A stretch of 55,116 bases of DNA from an uncultured Muribaculaceae bacterium. GTDB taxonomy: Bacteria > Bacteroidota > Bacteroidia > Bacteroidales > Muribaculaceae. A model generated the notes under the pieces. That model was not told the DNA's origin. It saw only the letters and a list, made by a program, of their open reading frames with translations, and did no database searches. The stretch is taken from contig CAUBWJ010000013.1 of NCBI GenBank assembly GCA_958439725.1, positions 1-55,116 of the forward strand, written 5' to 3'. Both the position numbers and the translations under genes were made by a program. Positions 15,640 to 23,459 of the stretch are shown here, piece after piece (position 1 is the stretch's first letter; every line of letters starts with the position of its first letter).

Positions 15640-16412
15640 AACCAGATTTTACCCTCATCAACGATTATCTCCGTCGTTATTACGAAGGAAATACCACCCC
15701 GGCCGAGAACGCCATGCTTCTGTCTATGCTTGAAGCAGCCGACGAGAGCCAGCTCACCCCTGAGCTCCGAATGGAGCGCGAGATCTTTCGCGCGGTCAGC
15801 GACTCGCGTACAGAACTTCAGTCGGAAATCGACATTCCCGACGACCTGGAGCAGCGTCTGCTTGACGCCACCATAGGAGAGGCATCGGCGGACAAGCCGG
15901 ATAGCATGCGGCGCAGACGTGCTTCAGTAATACTATCTCGTCTCATCGCTGCAGCCGCCGCAGTGGTCCTCGTGCTTGGTATCTCATGGCGGTTTTTCAG
16001 TTCGCGGCCTAATATTGAGCCGCAGGCAGTCTCGCCGGTTAGTGTAGCCGAAGCCGCCCCCGATGATACATCGGCGATACCGGACGCCAGTTCAGCATCA
16101 TTGCCGGAGGAACACCTGATTGCCGAGGCCGCCCCGGTTGTCAAGACCGTTAAACCCTCCGCGGTCGCCAAGCCGGCAGTGCGTCCTGCACTGGTCAGCA
16201 ACTCCAGGGTGGAGGCTGAAGGCAACACCATAATGATTACCGAGCAGGCCGACAGTCTCGAGGCCATGCGCGTGACCCTGCTGGCACTCCAGACCATCGA
16301 CAGAGCCATGAATAAAGTAGGCGCTGAGCTTGCTCCGGCGGCGAAGAGCATTGAGGAGAGCAACAGGCAGATTGAAAATACAGCACAAATAATCAAAAAC
16401 TCATTGATATGA
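15636..16412 (+). CDS. Single-pass membrane protein, putative anti-sigma factor
   Basis: A 258-residue protein starting inside the sigma stop (ATGA). Residues 1-85 form a charged cytoplasmic domain (NDYLRRYYEGNTTPAENAMLLSMLE resembles the start of Bacteroidetes anti-sigma proteins). One membrane helix lies at about 95-112 (ILSRLIAAAAAVVLVLGISW). The remaining 140 residues, Ala/Pro/Val-rich then helical (SLEAMRVTLLALQTIDRAMNKVG), would be periplasmic. The architecture and gene order fit an anti-sigma factor. No zinc-finger motif is visible. Confidence 0.8.
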   Translation: MKPDFTLINDYLRRYYEGNTTPAENAMLLSMLEAADESQLTPELRMEREIFRAVSDSRTELQSEIDIPDDLEQRLLDATIGEASADKPDSMRRRRASVILSRLIAAAAAVVLVLGISWRFFSSRPNIEPQAVSPVSVAEAAPDDTSAIPDASSASLPEEHLIAEAAPVVKTVKPSAVAKPAVRPALVSNSRVEAEGNTIMITEQADSLEAMRVTLLALQTIDRAMNKVGAELAPAAKSIEESNRQIENTAQIIKNSLI

Positions 16413-16873
16413 AACGAATCTACATTTTTTTAGCGGCGATTATACTTGCCGTAACCGGTCTGTCGGCGCAGACAAACGCTACTCGCGTTTTGGCCGACCT
16501 TGCAAAAATCAAAGGTGTTACCTCAGTCTATGTGAGCGGCCCGATGATGAAGCTGGGGCTCTCGAAATTATCCGATAATATCGATATCAATAATATGGGC
16601 GTGGCAATCAAGGGCATAAAAAATCCCGGGGGACTGGAACTCGTCAATGCCGAGAAACCTGAACTCGCTTCCCGACTTAAAACGGCTGCTGCCGGGATTC
16701 TCAAAGGTAAAAATACCACCGTTCTTGTCGAGACCAAGGAAGACGGCGAGAGTGTGAATATTTTCTCTCCCGGTAAACTCGACAATAACGTCATAAAGGA
16801 TTTGATAATCGAGGTGTCGGAAAATAATAACGAATATACACTGATTTATATCCATGGCGACATTGAGATTTAA
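16409..16873 (+). CDS. DUF4252 family exported protein
   Basis: 154 residues with a cleavable signal peptide (MKRIYIFLAAIILAVTGLSAQ). The mature part has the DUF4252 layout: a short helix and strand VTSVYVSGPMMKL, then IKGIKNPGGLELV, then a C-terminal beta-rich part ending EYTLIYIHGDIEI. The family is found beside ECF sigma factors in Bacteroidetes and its function is unknown. The start overlaps the anti-sigma stop (ATGA), and the 3' end overlaps the next DUF4252 gene by 20 bases. Confidence 0.85.
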   Translation: MKRIYIFLAAIILAVTGLSAQTNATRVLADLAKIKGVTSVYVSGPMMKLGLSKLSDNIDINNMGVAIKGIKNPGGLELVNAEKPELASRLKTAAAGILKGKNTTVLVETKEDGESVNIFSPGKLDNNVIKDLIIEVSENNNEYTLIYIHGDIEI

Positions 16874-17339
16874 GAGCGGCCTCAGTCTGGCTATGGTGGC
16901 GCTCGTGTGCGCACTGTTGTCGACTTCATGCATGTCGTTCAAGCATAAGACTTTCCCTGAACTTGCCCGTTACAACGACAAGGAAGTGGAAGTGGTGAGA
17001 GTAAAGAGGGCAATGATGTCCATGTGTCGGCTGGGCCTTGGCAGCGAGATTGGTAAAGTGATGAAAGGAATGAAGGGTGTTGAGGTTATAGAATGCAAGA
17101 GCCGGGCTTCGGTGGCCGATTGCAGAAAGCTCCTTGCCGAAAAACAGATCGGCGATATGCTCATTGAGACAATTGACCGCTCGGATACCTTGAGAATATA
17201 TGGCTATCCTCTCCCCGACGGACGTGTCGACCGGATGATGATCGTGGCCCAGGAGGCTCCCGACGATTTGCAGCTGATTGTGATTTCCGGAAAAATCAAT
17301 ATCGCGGGCAACCTGTCGGAGCTGACGGGAAGCATCTGA
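16854..17339 (+). CDS. DUF4252-like lipoprotein
   Basis: 161 residues with a lipoprotein signal ending LLSTSC (about residue 26). It shares its pattern with the preceding protein (KRAMMSMCRLGL then MKGMKGVEVIECKSRASV, ending DDLQLIVISGKINIAGNLSEL), so the two are probably diverged duplicates. The ATG lies within the last seven codons of the previous gene. The GH2 gene downstream has its own promoter. Confidence 0.82.
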   Translation: MATLRFKSGLSLAMVALVCALLSTSCMSFKHKTFPELARYNDKEVEVVRVKRAMMSMCRLGLGSEIGKVMKGMKGVEVIECKSRASVADCRKLLAEKQIGDMLIETIDRSDTLRIYGYPLPDGRVDRMMIVAQEAPDDLQLIVISGKINIAGNLSELTGSI

Positions 17340-17359
17340 CAGCCGCTTTCGGCCGGAGG

Positions 17360-17391
17360 TTTGCAGATAACCTGAACATTCAGTAAATTTG
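17360..17391 (+). promoter_or_regulatory. Promoter of the GH2 gene
   Basis: TTTG (17360-17363), a 20-base spacer and TAAATTTG (17384-17391), both exact. The leader to the ATG at 17424 is about 27 bases. Confidence 0.8.
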
Positions 17392-17423
17392 AATGGTATT
17401 CCGTCAAACCAACAATCCATACC

Positions 17424-19487
17424 ATGTCATTACCACTATCATTCGTAAAAACTCTCATAGGATCGGCTTTACTCGCAGCGGGTACAGCCGGTTCTTTTGC
17501 ATCTCCCCGGCAGACAATTCCGTTGAGCAGCGACTGGCAGTTCCGCTTTTCCCATGAGGTAAACAACAACGACTCGCGTCGGGTTGACCTTCCTCATACG
17601 TGGAACGCTCAGGATGCCATGGTAGGTAAAATAGACTACAAGCGTGGAATAGGCAACTATACCAAGACAATTCCGGTGGGCGAGGATCTCCGGGGGAAGC
17701 GCCTTTACGTGAAATGCGACGGCGCCAACAGCGTGTGCAACCTGTTTGTCAACGGCAGGCATGTGGGCGAACATCGCGGAGGATATTCCGCATTTGTGTT
17801 CGAGATTACCGATTTCGTGGACTACGGAAAGAACAATACGCTGCTGCTGAGAGTGAACAACGGCGAACAGCTCGATGTGATGCCTCTGGTGGGCGACTTC
17901 AATTTCTATGGCGGACTTTACCGTGATGTCAACCTCATTGTAGGCGACACCATCGGCATCTCCATGCTCGATTACGGATCGCCGGGAGTGTATCTGCGTC
18001 AGGACACGGTGAGCGAGCGCCATGCCGGTGTCACAGCCGGTGTGCGTCTTTCGGCGCGCACCTCCCGCCCCGAGGATGTTACATTGCGTATCGAGGTGCT
18101 TGACGGTGACCGCACCCTGCTTTCGCGCGAGAAGAGTGTGACAGTGCTTCCCGGCGCCGTGGCACAGTCTGACAGCCTCAAGTTTGAGATTGACAATCCC
18201 CGCCTGTGGGACGGGCGCCGCGACCCGTTTATGTACTCCGTAGAAGTCAGCGTGCTGAAAGACGGCAGGGTGATTGACAGCGTAAGGCAGCCGCTCGGTC
18301 TGCGCTACTTCCACACCGACCCGCAGAAAGGTTTCTTTCTCAACGGCCGTCATCTCCCTCTGCACGGCGTGAACCGCCATCAGGAGCGCGCGGGGATAGG
18401 CAATGCGCTTCTGCCTGAGCATCACCGCGAGGATATGGACATAATGCTCGACATGGGTGTGAACGCCATGCGTTTGGCCCATTACCAGCAGTCGGAATAC
18501 ATGTATGACCTCACTGACCGCAACGGCATAACCGTGTGGGCTGAAATTCCCTTTGTAGGGCCCGGCGGATACGCCGACAAGGGTTTCGTGAACCAGGAAT
18601 CATTCAAGGAGAACGGCCGTCAGCAGCTCCGCGAGCTTATACGTCAGAACTACAATCACCCGTCAATCATGTTCTGGGGACTCTTCAACGAGCTTAAGGA
18701 GGCCGGTGACAATCCGGTGAATTACGTGAAGGAACTCAATGTCATGGCCCACGCCGAGGACCCAACGCGCCCCACCACCGCGGCAAGCAATCAGGGAGGC
18801 GCCCTCAATTTTATCACCGACAATATAGCGTGGAACCGCTATGACGGATGGTATGGGTCTACACCCGCCACTCTTGCCACCTGGCTCGACGCTACCCATC
18901 GCGATTATCCGGAACTGCGCATAGGTATAAGCGAGTATGGCGCTGGCGCGAGCGTGCGTCATCAGCAGGACAGTGTTGTGCAGCCGGTGCCCTCGGGCCG
19001 CTGGCATCCCGAAAACTGGCAGCTGGTCTACCATATAGAGAACTGGCGCATAATCAGCAGCCGGCCGTTTGTATGGGGTAGTTTCGTGTGGAACATGTTT
19101 GACTTCGGGGCAGCACACCGCACCGAAGGCGACCGCGACGGCATAAACGACAAGGGCCTCGTGACCCACGACCGCAAGACAAAGAAAGACGCGTATTATT
19201 TCTACCGCGCCAACTGGAACCCCGAACCGATGGTCTACATAGCCGGAAAGAGAGCCGACCGCCGCAGCCGGGAAACGACCGATATCACCGTGTTCAGCAA
19301 CAGCGGTGCCGTGACGCTTTACGTCAACGGAAAGAAAGCCGGGACAGCCCAGCCTGACAATACTATGGTATGCACCTTCAGCGGCGTGAAGCTTGCCGCA
19401 GGTGAGAATATAATCGAGGCTGTGGGCGGGGATAAAAAGCACCCTCTGACCGACCGTTGCGTCTGGATCCTTTCCCCGGAATTGTAA
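17424..19487 (+). CDS. Glycoside hydrolase family 2 (beta-galactosidase/beta-glucuronidase type), exported
   Basis: 687 residues with a signal peptide (LIGSALLAAGTAGSFA), so periplasmic or surface-exposed. Order: sugar-binding jelly roll (about 30-190, WRVDLPHTWNAQD-like start), immunoglobulin-like domain (about 200-300), TIM barrel (about 300-600) and a short C-terminal beta domain. The acid/base glutamate is E423 in GLFNEL and the nucleophile E504 in ISEYGAGA, both in place; HGVNRHQERAG and MRLAHYQQSEYMYDL are also typical. Retaining beta-glycosidase; the exact sugar is not predictable. No SusC/D genes are beside it. Confidence 0.92.
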   Translation: MSLPLSFVKTLIGSALLAAGTAGSFASPRQTIPLSSDWQFRFSHEVNNNDSRRVDLPHTWNAQDAMVGKIDYKRGIGNYTKTIPVGEDLRGKRLYVKCDGANSVCNLFVNGRHVGEHRGGYSAFVFEITDFVDYGKNNTLLLRVNNGEQLDVMPLVGDFNFYGGLYRDVNLIVGDTIGISMLDYGSPGVYLRQDTVSERHAGVTAGVRLSARTSRPEDVTLRIEVLDGDRTLLSREKSVTVLPGAVAQSDSLKFEIDNPRLWDGRRDPFMYSVEVSVLKDGRVIDSVRQPLGLRYFHTDPQKGFFLNGRHLPLHGVNRHQERAGIGNALLPEHHREDMDIMLDMGVNAMRLAHYQQSEYMYDLTDRNGITVWAEIPFVGPGGYADKGFVNQESFKENGRQQLRELIRQNYNHPSIMFWGLFNELKEAGDNPVNYVKELNVMAHAEDPTRPTTAASNQGGALNFITDNIAWNRYDGWYGSTPATLATWLDATHRDYPELRIGISEYGAGASVRHQQDSVVQPVPSGRWHPENWQLVYHIENWRIISSRPFVWGSFVWNMFDFGAAHRTEGDRDGINDKGLVTHDRKTKKDAYYFYRANWNPEPMVYIAGKRADRRSRETTDITVFSNSGAVTLYVNGKKAGTAQPDNTMVCTFSGVKLAAGENIIEAVGGDKKHPLTDRCVWILSPEL

Positions 19488-19496
19488 TCGCCCGGT

Positions 19497-19844
19497 ATGA
19501 AAAGGGTGGGTAAATCCCCAGTGATAATCCGCAGCCGGTTAGTGCCGAAAGGAATATGTATAAATCTTTTCGGGACGTTCTGGGCCAGAGACACAAGCTG
19601 GATTGATAAGTATGTGGTCAATCACGAGCGGATTCATACCGCTCAACAGCGCGAAATGCTCTTCGTGCCGTTCTACATCATCTATGTGATCGAGTGGCTT
19701 ATCCGGTGCGTTCAATACCGTGACCGGAAAAAGGCATACTACAACATCTCGTTTGAGCGCGAGGCTTACGCCAACGGTCGTAATCTCGATTATCTTTCGT
19801 CCCGAAAGTGCTACGCCTGGATCAAATATCTCCGTAAGGATTAG
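19497..19844 (+). CDS. Small protein with an HExxH motif, unknown family
   Basis: 115 basic residues starting 9 bases after the GH2 stop, so probably co-transcribed. It contains NHERIHTAQQREM (HExxH, about residues 43-47) followed by a hydrophobic stretch (LFVPFYIIYVIEWLI, about 56-70) and, some 40 residues after the motif, FEREAYANGRN, where a glutamate could be the third zinc ligand, as in gluzincins. This suggests a minimal membrane-associated metalloprotease-like fold. No signal peptide. Short relatives appear in other Bacteroidales, in my recollection annotated as hypothetical. Its 3' end overlaps tatD by four bases. Confidence 0.75.
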   Translation: MKRVGKSPVIIRSRLVPKGICINLFGTFWARDTSWIDKYVVNHERIHTAQQREMLFVPFYIIYVIEWLIRCVQYRDRKKAYYNISFEREAYANGRNLDYLSSRKCYAWIKYLRKD

Positions 19845-20620
19845 GAGAGAGAAAAGAGAGTGAGGGCGTTGGCGGTTGTGATTGAAGCGAGATTGTCGGG
19901 AGTAAGGCCGAGTGCTGAGGCCACGCGGGCAGCGGTGTGAACGAGATAGGCGCTTTCGTTGCGACGGCCGCGTTTGGGCACCGGGGCCAGATACGGCGAG
20001 TCGGTTTCCAGAAGCAGACGGTCGGTGCCGATGGGCGGCAGCGCGTCGACTAAGCGTGAATTCTTGAATGTGACTATGCCGTTGATTCCGAAATAGAAGT
20101 CGACGGTGCGCCTTACGGCCTCCACATCCTCAGGCGTGCCTCCGAAACTGTGCATCACTCCGGTGGCCTCCGGGAATTCCGAAAGCACTTCCAGCGTCTG
20201 GGGCAGTCCTTCGCGGCAGTGGATTATCACCGGAAGCTTTCTTGCGGCGGCCCACTGCATCTGCTGTTCGAGCGCCTGCATCTGCTGTTCGGCAAACTTC
20301 TTGTCCCAGTAAAGGTCTATGCCAATTTCTCCTATCGCAATGTAGTCGGCGCTATTGCTTTCAAGCTCCTCACGGGTGGCGTCCAGGTCTTCGCGCCAGC
20401 CTTCGTTGATTTCGGTAGGATGAAGGCCCATGGCCATGAACGTGACGTCGGGGCGCTGCCCGTGGAGCCGGCGCATCGGCTCTATGGTGGTGAGGTCGAC
20501 GTTGGGGAAAATCATGCGGTCAACCCCGGCCTCAAGCGCGCGGTCAACGGCGTCGGCACCGGTCAGTCCCTCGGCATCGAATTCCGGGAGATAAAGATGT
20601 GTGTGTGTATCAATCAGCAT
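19841..20620 (-). CDS. TatD family metal-dependent hydrolase (DNase)
   Basis: 259 residues from the ATG giving MLIDTHTHLYLPEF; a TTG two codons earlier would overlap the upstream gene. Metal ligands of the TatD TIM barrel are all present: H6xH8 (DTHTHL), the bridging glutamate in IAIGEIGID, H in PVIIHCRE, H in VMHSFGG and D in LLETDSPYLAP. The family has 3'-5' exonuclease and DNA-repair activity in some members, so the substrate here is uncertain. The start is two bases after the prenyl synthase stop, indicating translational coupling. Confidence 0.92.
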   Translation of the reverse strand: MLIDTHTHLYLPEFDAEGLTGADAVDRALEAGVDRMIFPNVDLTTIEPMRRLHGQRPDVTFMAMGLHPTEINEGWREDLDATREELESNSADYIAIGEIGIDLYWDKKFAEQQMQALEQQMQWAAARKLPVIIHCREGLPQTLEVLSEFPEATGVMHSFGGTPEDVEAVRRTVDFYFGINGIVTFKNSRLVDALPPIGTDRLLLETDSPYLAPVPKRGRRNESAYLVHTAARVASALGLTPDNLASITTANALTLFSLS

Positions 20621-20622
20621 AA

Positions 20623-21588
20623 TCAATGTGTGCGGGTGCGCGATTTGTCGGCTATGGCGGCGAAGAAGTCGCGGGCCGCGGGGGTGAGCCCGGCATGGTC
20701 GAGCGAGGCTATTGCCTCGTCCACGTAAGTGTCTATGAGCTCGTGGCAGCGTGCCGGGAGGTCGAGGGCCGTATATACTTTCCTTACGCGCTCTATCTTT
20801 TCAGCAGGAGCCGAAGGCGACTCTATTTCGTGGCGCAGAATGCCGTCCTTGTCCTCGGCGAGAGCCGTGATGAGCAGCCATGTCTTCTTGTCGTTGAGGA
20901 TGTCGCCGCCTATTTCCTTGCCGAACACCAGAGGGTCGCCGAAGGTGTCGAGATAGTCGTCCTGAAGCTGGAAGGCCAGTCCGAGTTTCTCGCCGTAGAC
21001 GTACATGGCGCGGAGAGCCTCTTCCGATGCGCCTCCGGCAATGGCTCCGAGGGCGCACGCGCAGCCCAGAAGCACGGAGGTCTTCAGGCGTATCATTTCC
21101 ATGTATTCACGGGTGGTTACGTCGGTGCGCTGCTCGAAATCCATGTCAAGCTGCTGGCCTTCGTAGACCTCCATAGCCGTCTTGTTCATCATTTCCAGCA
21201 GCTTCGGCAGGGTGTCGGCGGTTGTTCCGCGGCAAAGCAGGATGTTGGAATACGTGAGCATGGCATCGCCTGAAAGGATGGCTGTGCGCTCGTTCCAGCG
21301 GCGGTGTACGGTGGGTTTGCCGCGGCGCATGTCGGCGTGGTCCATCACATCGTCGTGGAGCAGCGTGAAGTTATGGAACATCTCCACGGCCAGAGCCTGG
21401 TTTACCGCCCGCATGGGGTCGCCGCAGAAAGCCTCGGCGCTTGCCAGCGTGAGCACGGGGCGAAGCCGTTTTCCTCCGCAGGAAAGGGCATAGATTATGG
21501 GCTGATAGAGTCCGGCGGGTGAGGCAGGAAGGCCGGGGTCGGAAATGCGGGGCTCGATTATGTCGAGGTATTCTTTGGTGGTATGCAT
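20623..21588 (-). CDS. Polyprenyl synthetase (farnesyl/geranylgeranyl diphosphate synthase family)
   Basis: 321 residues from the ATG at 21588 (MHTTKEYLDIIEPRIS); the open frame continues about 110 codons upstream but into the next gene's antisense. Chain-elongating isoprenyl transferase. First Asp-rich motif LLHDDVMDHADMRRG (DDVMD at 79-83), second AFQLQDDYLDTFGD, plus GGKRLRP (38-44) for diphosphate binding. Supplies precursors for undecaprenyl phosphate, quinones or other isoprenoids; chain length cannot be read with certainty. It lies in an operon between a lipoprotein gene and tatD. Confidence 0.92.
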   Translation of the reverse strand: MHTTKEYLDIIEPRISDPGLPASPAGLYQPIIYALSCGGKRLRPVLTLASAEAFCGDPMRAVNQALAVEMFHNFTLLHDDVMDHADMRRGKPTVHRRWNERTAILSGDAMLTYSNILLCRGTTADTLPKLLEMMNKTAMEVYEGQQLDMDFEQRTDVTTREYMEMIRLKTSVLLGCACALGAIAGGASEEALRAMYVYGEKLGLAFQLQDDYLDTFGDPLVFGKEIGGDILNDKKTWLLITALAEDKDGILRHEIESPSAPAEKIERVRKVYTALDLPARCHELIDTYVDEAIASLDHAGLTPAARDFFAAIADKSRTRTH

Positions 21589-21608
21589 GGTTGTGCTGTT
21601 ATTGTCGG

Positions 21609-22109
21609 TTAATGTGAGAGCGCGTTCATGAACGTGGCGGCTGCAAGCGAATCGGTGCCATAGGCCTCTTTTATCGCGCCGACCAGAGCGGTGCTGTCGG
21701 GGTCGCCGGTCAGACTGACGGCGAGGGTGCGCGGCGGCGCTGCCACCGTCAGCACGTGGGCGCGGAGCGGCAGGGGAAGCGTTGCGGTGACGGAATCGAT
21801 GGCGAAGGCAAACCGCGTGGCGAGCGAATCGCGCCCGGAGCCGGTGTAGCGCGCGGCCACGCTGCGTGTGAACCGTCCCGCGAAGGGATAATGTGTGTGG
21901 GAGGCTCCGGCCATCCACGCCACCAGCGTCTCGGCTATCTCTTCCGGCTCAAGTGAGTCCACGGCGAGTGCGGCCTGACGCTGAGGGGAGGCCGCAGGGT
22001 CCAGCGCCAGCCCGTGGTCGGGCGGCAGCATGTTCCGTCCACCGTTGCCGCAGGCTGAAAGAAACGCCGTGAGAACCACGGCAGCTGTTACTAACGCATT
22101 CGTTTTCAT
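21609..22109 (-). CDS. Lipoprotein of unknown function
   Basis: 166 residues from the ATG at 22109 with a lipoprotein signal (MKTNALVTAAVVLTAFLSAC, lipobox LSAC). The mature part is alanine- and leucine-rich with helix-like patterns (SLEPEEIAETLVAWMAGASH and TRSVAARYTGSGRDSLATRFAFAIDSV). It contains no motif I recognise. First gene of the operon lipoprotein, prenyl synthase, tatD; 20 bases before the prenyl synthase start. Confidence 0.75.
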   Translation of the reverse strand: MKTNALVTAAVVLTAFLSACGNGGRNMLPPDHGLALDPAASPQRQAALAVDSLEPEEIAETLVAWMAGASHTHYPFAGRFTRSVAARYTGSGRDSLATRFAFAIDSVTATLPLPLRAHVLTVAAPPRTLAVSLTGDPDSTALVGAIKEAYGTDSLAAATFMNALSH

Positions 22110-22129
22110 TCTACATGCTCTTGCATCTG

Positions 22130-22160
22130 CAAATTTAATCAGAATAGCGGGTCTTTCAAA
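22130..22160 (-). promoter_or_regulatory. Promoter of the lipoprotein-prenyl synthase-tatD operon
   Basis: Minus strand TTTG (22160-22157), a 19-base spacer and TAAATTTG (22137-22130), both exact. The leader to 22109 is about 15 bases. The divergent MFS gene has only a weak box (TATTTTTC) in front of it. Confidence 0.8.
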
Positions 22161-22214
22161 ATGATGGAACCTTCCCGGAAAAATTGTTGTTAGATAATTA
22201 TATTTTTCATTGAT

Positions 22215-23447
22215 ATGAGTTCTCCCGTACAACAGACCGCACCGTCGGGCACACTGTCGGCTCCGCCGAGGAACTATGGTGTGTTCGTGGTGTTCATAGC
22301 CATTATCGGCGCCTTCTCATCGCTGGTAAACGATATGTATCTTCCCACGATTCCCGATATGATGCGGGAATTCCATACCACTCCGTCGATGACGCAGATG
22401 GGCCTTTCCATGGCTATGGCCGGCATGGGGCTCGGGTCGGTGCTGTGGGGGTCGGCCAGCGACCGCTACGGCCGCAAGCCTGTGCTCCTGGTCTCGCTGG
22501 TGATTTTTGCTGTGGCTACGGCTGTATCGCTGTTCTCGCGCAATATAGTATTTTTCATAGTGTGCCGCCTGTTCCAGGGGCTCGGCGCGGGTGGGGCGAT
22601 GGTTCTTTCCACCTCTATTCCGGCCGACGTCTATATGGGACGGCAGCTTGCCAAGCTTATGGCTATAGTGGGAGCGATCAACGGTATCGCACCGGCACTC
22701 GGCCCGGTTGTGGGCGGTTTCATGGCCGACTGGGTAGGCTGGCGCGGAATATTCGTGCTGCTGCTGGTGATAGGCGTGGGCATGACGTTCTGGACCACCC
22801 GATATCACGAGACCCTTCCTCCGTCGCGGCGCCTCAAGGTGAAATCGATGGCCGATTACCTGCGGGCCTATAAGAGCCTTTTCGTCAACGGCCGCTTTAT
22901 GCTTTACGTCGTTATAAAGGCTGTGGCCATAGGGCTTCTTTATGCCTACATTTCGTCGGCGCCCTTTATCATTCAGGACCATTACCATTTCAGTTCCATA
23001 GATTTCGGCCTGATTTTCGGCGGCAACGCTCTCTGCATGGGGATCGGCTCCACACTCGCTCTCCGCTTCAGGGTGATGAAGCAGGGAATGGTGGTGGGCT
23101 GTGTGGGGATGTTTGTGTTTGCCTGTGCCGAGGCCGTGGTGATGTGGATTGACGCCCCGTTCCTCTACTATGAGATTTTCGCGGCTCCCATGCTGCTGTT
23201 TTCGGGCATGATTTTCTCGACCGCCAACACCCTTTCCATGGAAGAGGGAAGGGCCGAGGCTGGAACCGCGTCGGCTATACTCAGCGTGGTGAAATATGTT
23301 TTCGCCGCCGTGGTCTCTCCTCTGGTTGGCCTTGGCAACATGCTCCATTCTGCGGCCATAGCGTTTGTAGTCATTACACTGATCGCGCTTGTGCTCGCAT
23401 GGTTTGCATGGCGACTGGCTCCCCTTGCCGATATGGTGCGCAAGTAA
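22215..23447 (+). CDS. Bcr/CflA family MFS drug:proton antiporter
   Basis: 410 residues with about 12 membrane helices. The N-terminal region has the family features DMYLPTIPDMMREFHTT (substrate loop after helix 1) and MGLGSVLWGSASDRYGRKPVL (the MFS signature between helices 2 and 3, with the D/RYGRKP core), followed by RLFQGLGAGGAMVLS, a conserved Bcr/CflA segment. It exports drugs such as chloramphenicol or sulphonamides in characterised members; the substrate here is unknown. It converges on the outer-membrane gene with 12 bases between stops. Confidence 0.9.
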   Translation: MSSPVQQTAPSGTLSAPPRNYGVFVVFIAIIGAFSSLVNDMYLPTIPDMMREFHTTPSMTQMGLSMAMAGMGLGSVLWGSASDRYGRKPVLLVSLVIFAVATAVSLFSRNIVFFIVCRLFQGLGAGGAMVLSTSIPADVYMGRQLAKLMAIVGAINGIAPALGPVVGGFMADWVGWRGIFVLLLVIGVGMTFWTTRYHETLPPSRRLKVKSMADYLRAYKSLFVNGRFMLYVVIKAVAIGLLYAYISSAPFIIQDHYHFSSIDFGLIFGGNALCMGIGSTLALRFRVMKQGMVVGCVGMFVFACAEAVVMWIDAPFLYYEIFAAPMLLFSGMIFSTANTLSMEEGRAEAGTASAILSVVKYVFAAVVSPLVGLGNMLHSAAIAFVVITLIALVLAWFAWRLAPLADMVRK

Positions 23448-23459
23448 AGGAAGGAAGCT

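Noticed and set aside
16854..16873. Frameshift between the two DUF4252 genes
   Set aside because: Each protein has its own signal sequence and full domain, so the 20-base overlap is translational coupling.
20623..21918. Extended prenyl synthase with a 110-residue N-terminal extension
   Set aside because: The extension is Arg/His-rich, antisense-like sequence across the lipoprotein gene; the ATG at 21588 gives a normal family length.
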